Below are positions 62,829 through 64,000 of a DNA stretch of 64,000 nt, one piece after another; within the stretch, counting starts at the first letter, position 1, and each line of letters starts with the position of its first letter. The position numbers were made by a program, and so were the translations under genes. The notes below the pieces were generated by a model that saw only the letters and a program-made list of their open reading frames with translations, was not told the origin of the DNA and did no database searches. The stretch is from Persicitalea sp964500445 (lineage in GTDB: Bacteria > Bacteroidota > Bacteroidia > Cytophagales > Spirosomataceae): positions 7,714 to 71,713 of the forward strand of contig CAZCOG010000035.1 in assembly GCA_964500445.1 (NCBI GenBank), in the 5' to 3' direction.

Positions 62829-63836
62829 TCAAATCAGTTTGGCAAAGTAATTAACTGTACGTACCAGTTGGGAAACGTAGGACATCTCGTTGTCGTACCA
62901 GCTCACTGTACGAACGATTTGCGTATCACCGGCGGTTTGTACCTTTGTCTGAGTTGCATCGAATAGAGAACCGTACGTAATTCCGATGATGTCGCTGCTT
63001 ACAATCGGATCTTCGGTGTATCCATAGCTTTCATTTGATGCTTCCTTCATTGCAGCGTTGATTTCCTCTACTGTTACTTCCTTACCAACAATACAGGTTA
63101 GTTCTGTGAGCGAACCAGTCAATACAGGAACGCGTTGGGCCGAACCATCCAATTTGCCTTTCAGGTTGGGGAGTACCAACCCAATAGCTTTCGCTGCCCC
63201 AGTTGTATTTGGGACAATATTTTGTGCCGCTGCTCTTGCTCTGCGTAAGTCACCTTTGGGATGGGGAGAGTCCTGCGAGTTCTGGTCATTAGTATAGGCG
63301 TGAATGGTAGTCATCAAGCCATTTATCAAACCATATTTCTCATCAAGTACTTGAGCCATGGGAGCAAGGCAGTTGGTAGTACAAGAGGCGCAACTTATAA
63401 TTTTCTCAGAACCATCGAGGATATCATGATTAACATTGAACACGATGGTTTTTACATTGCCCGTAGCGGGAGCAGAGATGACAACTTTTTTAGCACCAGC
63501 AGTAAGGTGTGCAGATGCCTTCTCCTCACTGGTGAAGAAACCGGTACATTCCAAGACAACATCGACCTCATGTTTTGCCCAAGGAATCTGAGCAGGATCG
63601 CGTTGAGAATAAATTATGACTTCTTCGCCATTAACAGTGATAGAGTTATCTGTGGCTTTTACTTCCGCATTAAATCTGCCCTGTGCAGTGTCATATTTAA
63701 GAAGGTGGGCCAGGTCTCCCGGGCTTGTGAGATCATTGATGGCAACCACATCTATACCCTCCATATCGTAGATTTGGCGATATACCAAGCGGCCGATACG
63801 GCCAAAACCATTGATTGCAACTTTTACGTCTGACAT
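62829..63836 (-). CDS. gapA: Glyceraldehyde-3-phosphate dehydrogenase, type I
   Basis: The NAD-dependent glycolytic enzyme, 335 residues. The Rossmann motif INGFGRIGRLV is near residue 8-18, the catalytic Cys lies in SCASCTTNCLAP near 150, and HAYTNDQNSQDSP near 178-190 carries the active-site His. The C-terminal WYDNEMSYVSQLVR is conserved. Asp at residue 35 (NDL) supports NAD use. It converges with trmB. The upstream 164 bases to the window end are AT-rich without a clear promoter box. Confidence 0.96.
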   Translation of the reverse strand: MSDVKVAINGFGRIGRLVYRQIYDMEGIDVVAINDLTSPGDLAHLLKYDTAQGRFNAEVKATDNSITVNGEEVIIYSQRDPAQIPWAKHEVDVVLECTGFFTSEEKASAHLTAGAKKVVISAPATGNVKTIVFNVNHDILDGSEKIISCASCTTNCLAPMAQVLDEKYGLINGLMTTIHAYTNDQNSQDSPHPKGDLRRARAAAQNIVPNTTGAAKAIGLVLPNLKGKLDGSAQRVPVLTGSLTELTCIVGKEVTVEEINAAMKEASNESYGYTEDPIVSSDIIGITYGSLFDATQTKVQTAGDTQIVRTVSWYDNEMSYVSQLVRTVNYFAKLI

Positions 63837-64000
63837 TATTGATTCTAGGATTGGTTAATAATGACAATATTAAGAAAAAACCATGTTTTATCAGTGTATA
63901 AATGGTTAATCTAAGAAGAGTGCAGCAATTACTACATATCAACATATACATAAGTTTATTGTCTAAAGTTATTGCTAAATAATATAGTATACTAAATAAT

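Noticed and set aside
1..64000. Insertion sequences, prophage, CRISPR arrays, toxin-antitoxin or defence systems
   Set aside because: No transposase, integrase, phage structural protein, regularly spaced repeats or recognisable defence gene was seen on either strand.

Overview
The window looks like a chromosomal segment of a Bacteroidota bacterium of the Cytophagales type (Dyadobacter/Spirosoma-like). The evidence is its family content: gliding protein GldC, a T9SS type B (CHU_C) adhesin, a T9SS type A metalloprotease, a CCDC81-type HU/SPOR protein, long-form IspG, a short RpoD and a bacterial GH3-family protein. Several upstream regions also carry the Bacteroidota promoter pattern TTTG-N19-21-TAnnTTTG. 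Gene density is high and most genes are housekeeping. I saw no insertion sequence, prophage, integrase, CRISPR array or defence island.

Layout. 1-3060: 5' part of a type II glutamine synthetase, then rsmE, a DUF4159 protein and an acyl desaturase closed by a strong terminator. 3249-8475 (minus): a tightly overlapped string of an E2 acyltransferase, a 5'(3')-deoxyribonucleotidase, a response regulator and a histidine kinase, with cinA upstream. 8585-10900 (plus): DUF4197 lipoprotein, gldC, thioredoxin-like lipoprotein. 10922-16857 (minus): TPR protein, MmcQ/YjbR, DUF6728, ispG, a FucP-type sugar transporter and a GH109-type oxidoreductase. 17170-19006 (plus): queD-like gene, folE and an SDR with an altered active site. 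19032-26479: sugar isomerase-like protein, CDF transporter, Nudix hydrolase, LysE exporter, then the minus cluster trhO-surE-GH3 and a deoxynucleoside kinase. 26549-27074: a three-gene tRNA operon (Lys, Lys, Leu) with a recognisable promoter and terminator.

27068-47223: SH3 protein, CHRD lipoprotein, CHU_C adhesin, rlmD, dnaB, phoH, M43 protease, comEC, TetR-AarF pair, DUF922 protein, dCMP deaminase, FKBP isomerase, ACP phosphodiesterase family protein, holA, tRNA-Met, START-like protein with LptF, and rpsO. 47441-53791: pnp, the primary sigma factor, menD, a TPR lipoprotein and a small conserved protein. 53972-60818: a 1004-residue TPR protein, an outer-membrane barrel without a plug, an HU/SPOR envelope protein and a TonB-like protein. 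This last group is the best candidate for a poorly described envelope system. The window ends with folC, trmB and, convergent to them, gapA.

Convergent gene pairs repeatedly share long hairpin terminators that overlap a stop codon. The rpsO-pnp gap carries two stem-loops placed where E. coli pnp has its RNase III-controlled leader. Gene functions are assigned from recognised families and motifs read directly from the sequence. No database search was possible.
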